NCBI GenBank assembly: GCA_027574665.1
Contig: CM050652.1
Coordinates: 9,156,589-9,220,588, forward strand
Direction: 5' to 3'
Source: Rhynochetos jubatus
Lineage: Eukaryota; Chordata; Aves; Eurypygiformes; Rhynochetidae
DNA length: 64,000 bases
Below are positions 37,413 to 49,811 of the stretch, one piece after another. The translations under genes and the position numbers were made by a program. The notes beneath the pieces are model-generated. The model was not told the origin of the DNA. It saw only the letters and a list, made by a program, of their open reading frames with translations, and did not search any database. Position 1 is the first letter of the stretch. Each line of letters starts with the position of its first letter.

Positions 37413-37913
37413 CTGTGATACCTGCCACAGCTAACCACTGTTTCCTGCTCCTAAATATTCTTTGCTGGCATTGACTTTCTTTGCTGCTTTGTATGTAGAC
37501 CACCAAATATGGTGAGATAATGATCCTTGATCATGTGTATCCATGAGTATGATGATATAAATATACATAAGTTTTCTTAAAATGAAGGTGTAACATATTT
37601 TGCAAAGACATGTCTTTTTTGTTTCTAATTTCTGTCAAAGAATGAGATTCCTTTATATCATAGACATAATTTATTAAGAAAATTTCATACAGAGAAATGT
37701 TTTGTGAAAGTAAATATTACCCGGTTTGGAAGTAAAAAAGCCACTAAGAAAACCAAGGTTAACAGGAACTGTATTATGATTCTGTAAAGATGTGCTCAAA
37801 GACTGCAGTTATCTCACTGACATACGCTATGCTGGTTGCATATATTTACAAAAGACACCAATGAGTCATATGTAAACATTTTGATTATAAAGATTTTCTT
37901 CGTTTTCCCACAG

Positions 37914-38074
37914 ACTTGCTGCTTTCAAACAGCTGTATCCCATTCCTGGGCTCAACAGAGGGGCTTGATTTTCGAACCCTGCTGCTAGATGAGGAGAGGG
38001 GCCGGCTGCTAATCGGGGCTAAAGACCACATCTTCCTGCTCAACCTGGTTGATTTAAACAAAAATGTAAAAAAG
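37914..38074 (+). CDS. SEMA3D: SEMA3D coding exon 2: start of sema domain (residues 39-92)
   Basis: This 161-base exon begins at a cag acceptor and ends at a GTCAGT donor. With the one base carried from exon 1 it encodes exactly 54 codons, D39 to K92, and ends in phase 0. The sequence has the semaphorin signature of the first propeller strands: C46, then the [19 protein letters not shown] block, which forms blade 1 of the seven-bladed sema domain in this family. Compared with human SEMA3D as I recall it, differences are few and conservative (for example I for L in LLIGAK, N for S in LLNLVDL). The [10 protein letters not shown] opening supports SEMA3D over its paralogues. Confidence 0.95.
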
Positions 38075-39908
38075 GTCAGTTTATTTTCCATAGAGTTCAT
38101 CAGTTCAATTTTGTTCCTTTCTCTTTATTTCTTTTTTTTTTCTTAACTGGGTAACTGACAGATTTAATGAGCAGTGCTGTGTACCAGGGTTTGATAATCT
38201 CACCTCTCATAGTTATGCAAATTATCTTCAATAAATTTAAGTTTTCATGGTATGTGACCTCCTGCGAGAACGATGTCATGCAAGAGCTCAACTACCTGGA
38301 GGAACTCTGGAGTTCATAAAAATAATATCAAAATGTCACCAAAAAGGAAAAAATGCAGCTGGGAGTGTTTGCTTCTTAATTTCTCCAAACAATGCAACCC
38401 TCCTCAAATAAAGCATTTGAAAGAAGAAAACTGAAGACAGCTCTTCCCTTGCTTCCTGGCATCTCTGGGATCACGTTACTGGGATATTAAACAGAGCAAA
38501 GGCAATTTGGATGGCTTAAATTATAATAAATGTTGTATAAATGTTGGTGGAAATTTTAATATTTTACTAATATTTAGAATTAATGGTGATAGGAGAAGTT
38601 TCCACTGGGGTTTACTATACTCCATTGGCCATGCCATGTGACAATGTGTTAACTCCAGATAATAAGATGGCAATTTAGCTTTTGGTATTTCTAGCAGGCA
38701 CGATGAGCATTTTGTAAGAACAATTGACTGCTACATGAAAAAAAACCAGATGCTTGCACAGGAACACACATGAAAACGGCTTTCCTGCTTCTCTCAGATA
38801 TGCTTTGTACTAAAGAATATTTAAATTCTCAGCTGTGTTTGATATTTTCTTTAAGCACCAGGAGGAGGGTTTAAATTACTATGTTCTGCTGTCAGCTCTG
38901 AAGAGGTAACTGACCCTGAATTAATACAACTGCAGCACAGGAGCTTAAGCAGGTGTAACAGGAGACTATTTTGCCCCACATGTTTGAGTGCAACACTTGC
39001 TGCCATTGTATAGAAGAGATAGAGTACCAGGCTGAGTATCTTATTTCTTATTTTGGCTTCTGCAATGCTCTATATGCCAGTTTCTTTAAAACTCAGATTC
39101 TGAGCATTTCAGGAAATTTCTTCCCTGGGATGCTTTATCAAATGCTTAACCTGTGTCACCATCTCAGTAGTTTACTCAAAAATCAGCACCTCCTCAGGAT
39201 ATTGCATTAATAACAACATTGTTCATATTGCATTTTCAAAGTACGGATTGATTTCTGGCATGGGCTTTCTGTAGAAAACAAATTTTTTTTGTGTGAAAAA
39301 CAGATTTCTGTTTCTGTGGGATTCTGCATACCTCCTGAGAGATGCTGAGTGCTGTCACCTCCTGTTATGTTCAGTGGGGCTTGATTAGTTCAGAGCTTTC
39401 TGGGGGCGGTAGCACCCTTATGATCCACCTCTCCGGCCAAGCTGGTATCATTTTGCCTTCAGTCAAACCACCACTGATCATTATGGATATGGTGCTTTCC
39501 AAGAGGAACAGAACACAGGCAGAGCCAGGAGAATTAGTGTGCATTCAGACAGTGCCATTTAGTAGAGATGTCAAAGAGCAAAGGCTCACTTTATATTGGA
39601 ATGAAATATGCACTTGGTAAGCTGAATAGAAAATGTATGGCTACATATCTGTGTTAACCTAAAAGAAGGGAAATAAAATCCATAACCCCTTGTGTATTTG
39701 GACTAGAAATGATTGTCTGCAGATTCAAATATTTCTGAGTTTAACAGTTCCGGTAATTAACTTTTTGGACAAAACAGTGAGGAAAAGTAGTTAAAATTGA
39801 CTGAAAAGCTCTGAAAAGAATGCTGGTGTGCTGATTTCCAAGATCTCTGTGCGCTTTCAGCAACTTCATAAACTTATCCTCTTAGGTAAATGCCCAGGTA
39901 ACATGAGG

Positions 39909-40330
39909 TCATAGAATGGTTTGGGTTGGAAGGGACCTTAAAACCCATCTGGTTCCAAGTCCCCTGTGATGGACAGCGGCACCTTCCACTGCCCTGCCAT
40001 GGGCAGGGACCAGATCGCTCAAAGCCTCATCCAGCCTGGCCTTGAAGACAGCCAGGGATGGGGCAACCACAGCTTCTCTGAGCAACCTGTTCCAGTGCTT
40101 CACCACCCTCTCCGTGAAGAATTTCTTCCTGATGAAGATCCAATGAAAACGTACCCACTTTCATGTTAAATCTGTTACCCCTTGTCCTATCCATACAGGC
40201 CCTTTTAAAAAGCACACACCACACACACACACACACCCCCCCCCCCCCCCCCCCCAACTTTCTTGTAGCCCCTTCAGGTACTGGAAGGTGCTATAAGGTC
40301 TCCCCAGAGCCTTCTCTTCTCCAGATCCTA
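39909..40330 (-). mobile_element. CR1 LINE 3' end, antisense, with internal microsatellite
   Basis: The plus strand begins 'tcatagaatggtttgggttg' and follows the same motif order as the copies at 12046 and 48943 (ccatgggcagggac, gctcaaagcctcatccagcc, cttctctgagcaacctgttc). About 420 bp remain. A CA repeat plus 20 C sits where the other copies have only 6-7 C. Around 39965-40015 the 'ccatgggcagggac' region is partly duplicated (gtgatggacagcggcacc and then ccatgggcagggaccaga). Confidence 0.93.
40212..40255 (+). repeat. (CA)n followed by a 20-base poly-C run
   Basis: An imperfect CA repeat (40212-40235) runs directly into 20 consecutive C (40236-40255), within the antisense CR1 at 39909-40330. 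Confidence 0.95.
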
Positions 40331-41947
40331 TCAAGATGATATCACACAAGCATTTCTCTTTGGTTCCCTTGTGCTGGTCTAGTAGAAAACTGTTTGATGA
40401 AGAAATGAGATGAGATGCAGGAAGTTACATGAGAGGTTGTGTATAAATCTCAGTCACTGACGAGGTTTCATTGCTAAAGGATACTCTCCAGTAGCAGCGA
40501 AGTGTCAAAGCAGCATTTGCTGGCTCTGTGTTTAGACTGACCATGGTTTAGGTTGGCACTGGGCCAGGCAGCTCGCTTCCAGGCTTTCCCGGTGTGAGGA
40601 AACCACACATGTCGGGACTACAAGGGTCTGAAGTGTGTCCTTTGTACTCCTCTGGAGTCAGAGTCGTCTGGAAATAAAAATATATCTGCTCATATGCAGC
40701 CACTAAAATGAAAAGTAATTGATTAGAATATTAAGTTTCTGCCTATAAATGATGTATTTCTGAAGAAGTTTGAAGGAGAAGGGTTGAAAGACAGCAAGTT
40801 GAGCGGGGTAAGAGAGGTGTAACAGCTTTGAAACTAGAATGCAAGATTGTGCATAATTTGGGGTTTTCTTTAAAACCAAACTGAACATAAGCTTTAGAAT
40901 GCCCTATGCTCATAGATTCAGCTTACTTTGAAGAAGCTCTCCATTTCAGATATTTATTATATTAGGAACTACTGATACACCAAAAAGCCAAATCAACATC
41001 CCCAACAATTTACTTTCAGAAAATCCTCATCTGTGGATATAATTACTTGACAAGATTATGTTGTAGAGTCTGATGGTTTATATTCAGATATTTTTGGAAT
41101 AGTATTCAAAGAAACATCCAAAGCATTGTATCCTTTTCCCCCTTCTTTAATATGTACATATATATCATTTAACTTCCTTTTTACAACCTAATTATTTACC
41201 TAAATTAGTTAATTTAACTTTCATATATTAAGTTACAGCTTTATTTCCTGGTATATTTTTTCTGATTAGATAAAGCAATATTTCTTCTGGAGTTCCAATT
41301 TCTTAAATCATTGTAGTTTTAATTCAATTTATTGTATAATTGGTTGAAAACTTCCTTAGTTGGCAACTTGAAGAAAAATCTATCCAGTTTCCAGAGCTTG
41401 CAAACCTTATTATAAAGCAACAGTAAGTACCATAGTATAATAGAAAAAATACCTAAATCTTAGCAAAGGATAATCATCTTTCTGTGGCAGGAATAAAATT
41501 TCTGTGAACTTGTCCTGAACAGAAGCCTCTAGCTCCTATTGCAGGAATAGCATTATAAAATGCCATAGTCTTTTCTTGAAAGATCCTTAGATGCCTGACA
41601 AGTGTTACAAGCTATTTATAAACCAGAGGATTTGTGGTTCCTTCCTATGAGTACAATAGAGATGTTCAGCAAAAGAAAACAGAAGAACAGCAACTTACAT
41701 TTATCAGGGCATTGCAAATATGGACAATAAATCTGAAGACATCTATACCACAAGCAGTGGCAGTGCAGTGTAAAACAAACATGTTTAATAGCATGAGAGA
41801 CTGGAAAGCTGGAAAAGAAAAGGAAACCTAAACTCTGGCATCCTGCTGGAAAGACTACTTTGGTACATAGAATTTTCTTGTGAGTTTGCCTAAAGCCTTT
41901 GTTATTTTAATCCTTAAACTAAATAAATCCTAAATACAAAATGTTGT

Positions 41948-42013
41948 CAGCTGGGTAAATACTTATAGAATAGCTGCAAAGAAATGGTGCACCTTTCTCT
42001 AGGTCCTGTGTTT
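41948..42013. repeat. Diverged direct repeat, copy 1
   Basis: This 66-base segment matches 42433-42498 at roughly three quarters of positions, including the identical 17-mer aatagctgcaaagaaat. The repeat distance is 485 bases. The family is not recognised. Confidence 0.65.
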
Positions 42014-42432
42014 GCTACCAGTGCAAGTGGGGGTTATATGTCAGCACTATTATCACTGTGTAATCCGCAGCACGACCCGCCCATCTCTGCAGGAATAGGA
42101 ATGCTATCAAGGGTTGACAAGCTTTTGAAAAGCTGCCAGCCTGCAGGAGCTGTCAGTACTAGAAGATAGAGCCACATGTGGGCCAAATAGATAAACATGT
42201 CAGATCCCCAATAGCAGCTTTGGAACAAGTTGTTTTCATCTGCCCCAGTGTGTATTGGCACAGGGTCACAAATTATTGTTTCTTGGAGCATCCTTGGTTT
42301 GTAGTTGCTACCACCTTTTTGCTGTTACAAGGTGCAGCTGTCCTGTGACTTATCCTTTACTGTCCTCTTGCATTGATTTTTATCTGATTTATATTGATTT
42401 ATATAAATACATACTCATATATATATATATAT

Positions 42433-42498
42433 CAGCTAAGCAAATGCTCATGAAATAGCTGCAAAGAAATTTGGGACCTTTCTATAACTCCAGTGCTT
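42433..42498. repeat. Diverged direct repeat, copy 2
   Basis: Partner of 41948-42013. It begins immediately after a short (AT)n run (about 42416-42432). Confidence 0.65.
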
Positions 42499-44867
42499 AC
42501 CAACAGTCCATGTAGTTATAAACCCAGTGGAACTGCAGGAGGATGATCATGATTCCATCTGGGATCACATTGGTTTGTTCTCAGTCTCTGAGAATAGACT
42601 GAGTTCGAAGAGAAGAAGTGAAGTGAGGCTGATCTTCAACAGGGGCAGGGTTTGACCCTCTGTGCACGGTGAATTAGTTCCCAGGCGTAAATGCATGCTG
42701 ATGGCCTGGCTTTTGGAACAAAGGGAACTTTTCTGGGTGTTGCAGTTTACTGGATACTCATTGCCACCTATTTCAGAGTATTTCCCTTCCACCCAAAATT
42801 AATAGAAATAGAAACCATCTTACCTATCATTTACAGTCAAACAAGACTGATTCTGCTGGGTATCCATATAGGTTTGTGTCCTGTCCTCAAAGATGGCCAT
42901 CAGTGGGCACCGACAAAAGAGTGTAAGAAGCAGCTGTAACGGTGCTTCAGGTTAGGGACTTTCAGAGACAGAGACAATAACTTTGTGTTTGCTAGCCCTT
43001 GAGGGACTCTTATCGTTGAGCTGTGTAACTCTTGTTTTGAAGTTCTGAAAACCTTTAGAAGTTCATAAACTTGTCTGATAGACTTAAGTTTAGGCACCTG
43101 TGTAGACAAGGTGGAAGCTTTTAAACAGTGTTCACAGACACAAAACAACAGGCATGGGCAAGACGTGAAAAAAGCCGTATGTAACAAGAATGACAGCAAT
43201 CCTAGGTGGAAGAGAGTGTCTCTGTTACTTCCTTTTGCATTGATGCTGTAAATTATGTTTCCATAAACATCCGTTGTCATTTTTGTATTTTACCCGTATG
43301 TTTAGATACAAAGAACTGCCAGTATCCTGCTCTCTAAAAACATTTGCTCATACTGGGCTTTGACTTTTACGAAGGTAGGATTTGTCTTAAGTCTGCAGTG
43401 ATAAACATGTCGGAAGCAATGCCATTTACCCTGAAAATCCCGGTGTACGGTTTCCTTTTAGGAGAAACAGACGGTAGTCAGAAGTCTGCTGTGGTTGTGC
43501 TGTGGAAAATGAAGTGTAAAAGAACTGAAGTCTTGAAAGATTTAATTCTGGTTAAAAAATATCAGCATCTGGTCCATTTTCTTTAAGCTTTCACATATGC
43601 TTGCAACGTACCCATGGAAATACATTTTTTAGAAAGCCTTTAAGTACTGAAAGCATTGGCTAGTTCTTAAGTTTTGTTCAGAGTGGATCACAGTTTAAGA
43701 GGAGCACTGTGGCATGCGGAGCTCTTGCTTTGTCTCAAACAGATGTGATATAAAATTTGGTTCTAATAAGAGGTTTCACTCTAACTGCCACCTGCCAAAT
43801 TTAAGCTACCAAAAGTCAGCAAATGTGTCATCCAAATACCCAACTGTAATTTCCCTCTGACTTCCAGTGCATTTTGCTCAGTTTGACAGCACTGTAAAAA
43901 TAATGTCATGCACTGGCGCTTTCTGCAGTGTTGTAAATCACTTTGAATTGATCCTCATCTCCTGTCTCCCTGCCACGCCATGCCATATCAAATTGTATCT
44001 TTTAGACATCTAATTTTCTGCTGTGAAATAATTGGAGTTGGGAATTCTGGTCAAATATCTCCCTGGGTGCATATTTCAGGTATGGGAATTAGTGCATCTG
44101 TTGTAGGTATACCTGTTGGAATTAAAAAAGTCTGTGGCAGATAGAAAAGTAAAATAGATTTAAGAATACATTCCTAGCTTTTAGGGATTTCTGAGATAAA
44201 CCTGTTAAAAAGAAAGCTAGATGAAAAATCTAACTCTAAGGACAGTCTGGTAAGGTTTTGAATACAGGGAGAAATTCAGATAAGGAACTTAGATGGATTA
44301 ACTTCCTTTGTTTGCAGATGACTAAAATATTGAATTGCAGAGTACAGCAAGTACAGTGGGAGCCAGTTACAAGAACTGCTGAGAGTAACTTTCCTCTTAG
44401 GATTTGTATATGAAAACAATCTGTCTAGTTCCCCACGTTGTGGACTTCCCATACAGCACACATGAATACAACAGATGTAAGGTATTTAGAGAGCAACTGG
44501 TATACATGCATGGTATGCTAAAATCAGCTCATTTCCCCACTAATTAAAATGCTCTTTGCTTTCAGCAAAATAATACTAAAAAAAGCATGACATTCTTTCC
44601 CATGTTTGTTGGGAAATGCAGTGAATTTCTAGTACTTGCAGTAGTTTTCAGTGAAGTGACCTGAGGTCAGTATACAGAAGTGACGAATGTCCTAGTTCTC
44701 AGGAAGCAATCCATGAATACCCACTCCTGTGGTATTGGGGTGTGACATTTACGATATTGTCTCATGCAGCAGTGTGACAGTCTCATAGTTGGATCACTGA
44801 TGTATCTTTTCTCACTGCTCCTTGATCTTACTGATTTTCTTTGCTTTTGATTTTCCAGCTACAAATT

Positions 44868-44888
44868 GGGGGGGGGGGGGGGGGGGGG
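44868..44888 (+). repeat. Poly-G run (21 bases) with G-rich flank
   Basis: 21 consecutive G are followed by cggggagggaagggaagggg, extending G-rich sequence to about 44913. It has strong potential for G-quadruplex formation on the coding strand of the SEMA3D transcript. Confidence 0.95.
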
Positions 44889-46039
44889 CGGGGAGGGAAG
44901 GGAAGGGGGAAGGCAGCAAGTCACATTATTGTTGTTTTACTGTTGGGAAAATTGAGACCTGCTGTCACATAGAGTAGGGTAAAGGCAAAACTGGGATTAG
45001 ACTGTCTCCTGGTTTACTTTAGCATGTTTGGATCATGTTGCCCTTTTTAATGTACCTGCTTTATGGTCACATTGGCCTAAGTCATGAATCCTTCTTTTTT
45101 TATTCCATGTGGGGGATTAGTTTCTCGTGGGGACTGTATTGCATATGACAGTGTGACAATGGGTTTACAGCTCAAGCTGACTTTGTTCTTTGGAAGCTGT
45201 AGTTGGGACTGTTGTATGGGGAATTCACTCATACAAATGAGCTTAAGCTTCTGAGTTATGGTCTGCATGATCCACAAAGCCTTAATGAGACATTTTGATG
45301 CCCAGGAAGCTGTAATTTTATTGCATGTCTACCCTCAGGCATCAATATAGCGAATATCTTGTACATAGAATAAAACAAGGAAAGAAAGCAGGCTTTCTCT
45401 TGCTGCATCAAGTAGCCTTTCAAAACCAGTATATTTTTCCTCTAAGTGCTTCTACCACCTCTTATTCCTTCAAAATAAGAAGCAATCCCTTTCTTCACAG
45501 GACTCAAATTCAGTGAGTGAGTGTTACGAGACATGCTGATCAGCTGATGTCTTTCACTCCAGATATGGACACATCCTGGTGTTGCTATATGTACCACTAA
45601 TAAAGCACTTTAGGGTTTCTCGTACCAGAGACTGTACTGATAGGAAAGTGCTGAAGCACGTGTGCAGCGCCAAGCATGTGAGAGGCTCCAGTGAAATCTC
45701 CAGGGCTGCTGAAAGCCGTCGAGCTCAATGGGACACTCAAGTGCTTGCTGCTGGCATGAGTGTGACTATCTCGGGGACATGAAACTGGAGTCACGTTGGT
45801 CAATTGGTCTTGCTCCGTGCTATCACCAGCAACTACCTCATGTAGCAGTTATTCCTTTCATAACTTGGCCCAAATCTGCTGTAAGGGGCCTTGTGGGATA
45901 CTTCATGCAACTTCTTTAGCAAGGTCATTGCTGCAGACCAGAATGTCATTACTCTGATATTTCAGATTTATTTATTTTGAATCTACAATTATCTGTTATC
46001 TGTATTTATGTATGATCAGTTTATACCCGCTTCCTCTGA

Positions 46040-46700
46040 CTGTTTCTAATTCTGGTCTTTGTAGCCCCTTGATTCTTTCTGCATAATATTACCGGTCTTC
46101 ATTTATATTAGTGATGCTCCCCAACTTTGTGTCATCTGCTCATGTTGCAGAGTGCTGGGTTTTTCCAAGGCTACCACAGGGTATACAAAACAGGATCACC
46201 TCTGAGACTGTTTCTTGAGAAATGACATGAGTAACTTTCTACCACAAGTTCTTTGCTTATCAGACCATTTTTTCTTGTAGTAATGCCTATTTTTGCCAGC
46301 TGAGCTAATCAGTTTCCATGGGGCAGCTCATGAAATACCTAATTGGAGTCCTGACAAAGAGGAGCTCTACCACATTAATGTGGTTTGTAATTCAGCTGTG
46401 TTATTAAAGAAAAGTAGAATATTAGGGTAGGATAATGGCTCTTTACAAATTTATATTGTCTTTTGTACCATACTGTGTTTTAATTGGACAGTTATTCCTT
46501 CCCTGCCTAAAAATTTGTTTTGAAGCCTTACAAACAGATGAAGTAAGGCCAATAGGCCTGTAATTTTCTTAGATATTTTGTGTTCCTTTGCTTTTGTATT
46601 GTGACAATATATAGTATTTTTCCACTCTTTTTGTAAAGCCCTACATCATCCCAGGCTTAGTAACTTCATTAGAAATGATTCTTGGAAAAGCTTTAATTTA
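46040..46700 (-). mobile_element. Ancient amniote CR1/L3-like fragment, highly diverged
   Basis: The plus strand contains ccccaactttgtgtcatctg near 46120. Its complement, gcagatgacacaaagttgg, reads ADDTKL, the region of the CR1-clade reverse transcriptase catalytic box. Further right, 'aagtaaggccaataggcctg' leads into 'taattttctta', and 'ttccactctttttgtaaagc' follows near 46620. This order resembles very old repeats shared by turtles, crocodilians and birds. The element is antisense, full of stops and much older than the other CR1 copies. Boundaries are approximate and the assignment is from pattern memory only. Confidence 0.5.
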
Positions 46701-48942
46701 ATTTTGTACAACAGTTTCTTTGGAATTGGAGTTCACGGTTTCATTTCTGAGGCATCACTTCCCGTAAGGATTTGTAGTCTGTATTCGCCTAGGAGGAAAA
46801 TTGGAAAGAGAATGATAGATGCAGAAAGATGAGGAAAATACTGGCTTGTAACTAGTATTGTTAATTCATGACAGATGGCAGCTGAAATTAAACTCTTAAA
46901 AGTGAGTCTAGGTATTATTTTTATATACATATAATGATATATATATCATCCATTTGTCAATTTATGTATGTAAATTTTTTTTTTAAATTCATTTTTCCCC
47001 TTTTGATTCCTTTCTTATATCTATAATACATGTTTGGAGGAATAAAAAAATGTTAATTTTAGAAATTACTATGCTCTTGATCTGAAAACAACCGTTGTGG
47101 TTTCTAATGTTTTGTTTTAATCAGAAATCAATTTCCAGCTACGCTTTAAAGTGATACCTTATCTGTCCTTCACTTATGTACTACTTAATTTTGTACTCCT
47201 GGGAGGTTTTCTTTCATTCTGCTAGCAGAGAACATACTAACTTGCATTTATTAGGAGACTTTAATTTCTTTCCTGTTGCTAAATTTAAGAAAATATTTGT
47301 AGAATGATTTAAAAGTAATGGTAAGGGTTTTTTTAATTGGGCTATAGAAGATAAAATCAGGATATCATGACAGTAGCCGACCTTTGGAATTTTGACACAG
47401 ACATTTTGCAAGGAAAATAAACTGAAGATTAAGAGAAGAAAATAATCCTGTTTAAGTATATAGTTCATGTATTTCAACTAGCTACATTCCATCCTTGAAT
47501 TCAATAACCCCACCTAGCTGTTCTGAGATTTTTCCAGACATTTCAGGTACAGATACAACTATGAAATATATTATAGATATAATGTGTTCGGTTTGCAACA
47601 TGAAAATATTTTACAAGTCAGTGGTGTTGTCACTGTTGTTACGTCTTGTGTAGTAGTTTGGAGGCTTTTTTTTTTGTTTACTTTGAGCTCTTTTTGACAA
47701 ATTTAGGAAAAATACTTCATTAAATAAGATGTTACCATTGTGAATTCAGCATGTGAACTGAAAAAAAAAAAAACCAACAAACTAACCCACAAACGCAAAA
47801 CAACCAATTTCAAAATATCAAACCACCTACAAGCTCAAAGATTTTAAACATAAAAGAAACTGATGTATTATCTAGTCTTATTTTTTGCTTATTATGAAAC
47901 ATCTGAAAATATAATATTAAGACATATTTTCACCCCCTACAGAAAAGTCCACACAGATGCATGTGAAAATTCAGTGAGACTATTTTACATGTGTAAAGTT
48001 ACTTGTGTATCAGCGTTTGAGGGAACCAGACCTGTGGTTGTGTTAGACAGCATCTGATCTAATAAAAAAATTAAGTTCATGCTTTCTTGCTCAGCACATT
48101 GGCTTATTATTTATTATGCAATTTTCTTGACCTATTAACAATTTACAACTGACAGTTTCTGGGAACCTCTCATTTCTCATATGGAAAGCAAATAAATATC
48201 CCTAACTAACTCCCTTATATATAATTGCAAATTGATTTTAAAGTTGGATCACTTAGCTACACTTTTCATTGTCTAATGTGGTCTTGTAAAATACTAAATA
48301 GTGAGGCTGTTGAGTAGCTGGAAAGTAAAACAATTGATTTTCCTATGATAATTGACTGTGATCAATTAGAAAAAATGGGGTATGTACATCTCAGCCTGAC
48401 TGGTCCAGCTTGTACAAGAAACATTATTTCCCATGAAGGAATACATACAAAAATTGAGGGTAGAGTCGAGTCCATTAATACATGTGATGCCTTCTAGCAG
48501 ATGTCTTCGAATGTAACTGGACCTTCCAGTGCAGAGGTCCAGTGGTTCTGCGTAGCTGTCAAGGACAGCTGAGCATATTTAAAAGCCTACAGAGGGAGAC
48601 CTTGTCTACCTAACTGGATGCCTAAACTTTGGCCAAAAACCTCAAAAAACTCTTAGAGACCTCTAGCCTTCTCTGTTACTGATACAGGGATCTTGGGGAG
48701 AACTGGGCATCAGGTTTGTGTACAAAAGAACTGAAGATCAGGTCTCAGCTTAAGTCTACTTGGCCAAATATATTTGCAGATCCATGATCCTATATTCCTT
48801 CAGCTGTTCCTGTCAATCAGCTTTTCTTCACCAGCACCTCTTAAGCCTCTGACTTTCCTTCCCCTTCCTTAACTGGGTGGCACTCACTCCAGAACAGTGC
48901 TACAAGCGAGACCCATCCCACTCTGCCCAAACAAAGACCAGA

Positions 48943-49640
48943 TCATAGAATCCTAGAATGGTTTAGGGTTGGAAGGACCTTAAAGATCATCTAGTTCCCA
49001 CCCCCCTGCCATGGGCAGGGACACCCTCCCCTAGAACAGGTTGCTCAAAGCCTCATCCAGCCTGGCCTTGAACACTTTCAGGGATGGGGCATCCACAGCT
49101 TCTCTGGGCAACTTCTTCCAGTGTTTCACCACTCTCTCTGGGAAGAATTTCTTCCTGATATCCAACCTAAAGTTACGCTCTTTCAATTTAAACCCGTTAC
49201 CCCTTGTCCTGTCACTACAGACCCATGTAAAAAGTCCCCCCCACAGCTTCCTTGTAGCCTCTTCAGATACTGGAAGGCTGCAGTAAGGTGTCCCTGGAGC
49301 CAGGCTGTCCCTCTTCTCCAGGCTGAACAAGCCCAACTCCCTCAGTCTGTCCCCACAGCAGAGGTGCTCCAGCCCTCTGATCATTTTTGTGGCATCCTCT
49401 GGACTTGCTCCAACTGGTTGATATCCTTCTTATGCTGAGGGCCCGAGAGCTGGATGCAGCACTGCAGGTGCGGTCTCACAAAAGCAGAGCAAAGGGGGAG
49501 AATCACCTGGCTCAACCTGCTGACCACACTTCTGATACAGCCCAGGATAGGTTTGGCTTTCTGGGCTGCCAGCACATATTGCTGGATTTTGCTGAGTTCA
49601 CTGGTGCTACCTTCAGCTCTTCCTGATGGCTTTGCAATGT
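48943..49640 (-). mobile_element. CR1 LINE, 5'-truncated, antisense
   Basis: The plus strand starts 'gatcatagaatcctagaatg', then 'gtttagggttggaaggacc', and follows the CR1 3' region for about 700 bp. The minus-strand frame 49384-49031 still encodes a recognisable ORF2 C-terminal piece (MIRGLEHLCCGDRLRELGLF near its start, FPERVVKHWKKLPREAV further on). An upstream piece at 49671-49381 on the same strand contains AFVRPHLQCCIQLSGPQ and LEQVQRM in another frame, so the open frame is broken. This is the longest of the antisense copies in the window. Confidence 0.93.
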
Positions 49641-49760
49641 TCAGAGTCCTTTCCCCCATACTTTCTGGCATTGTATGCTGTGTAATCCTGACACACTGGC
49701 ACAGCTGATTTCAGACAGTGGTTTCATATCTGGATACTAACATGATTTCATTTTGAGAAA

Positions 49761-49811
49761 ATGCTCTAGGAAAGTAAATTTATGCTCTAGGAAAGTAAAT
49801 TTGTGCTCTGG
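49761..49811. repeat. Perfect 21-bp tandem duplication plus partial third copy
   Basis: atgctctaggaaagtaaatt plus one t is repeated exactly at 49761-49781 and 49782-49802. A partial third copy (gtgctctgg) follows to 49811. The exact identity indicates a recent event. It lies about 120 bp beyond the CR1 at 48943-49640. Confidence 0.95.

Larger units (their letters stand above)
20638..37913 (+). other. SEMA3D: SEMA3D intron 1 (17.3 kb, phase 1)
   Basis: Bounded by a GTAAAC donor and a pyrimidine-rich acceptor (tcttcgttttcccacag). It contains a T/G-rich tract, a purine-rich tract, a short GC-richer patch (about 27970-28870), a 28-bp-period duplication, a small CR1 remnant near 33120 and a 1-kb sense CR1 near the 3' end, all listed separately. 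No further exon is recognised. The many short open frames inside lack splice-site context and known motifs. Confidence 0.88.

Noticed and set aside
49031..49384. 117-codon minus-strand open frame
   Set aside because: It is the degraded ORF2 C-terminus of a CR1, described with that element rather than as a host gene.
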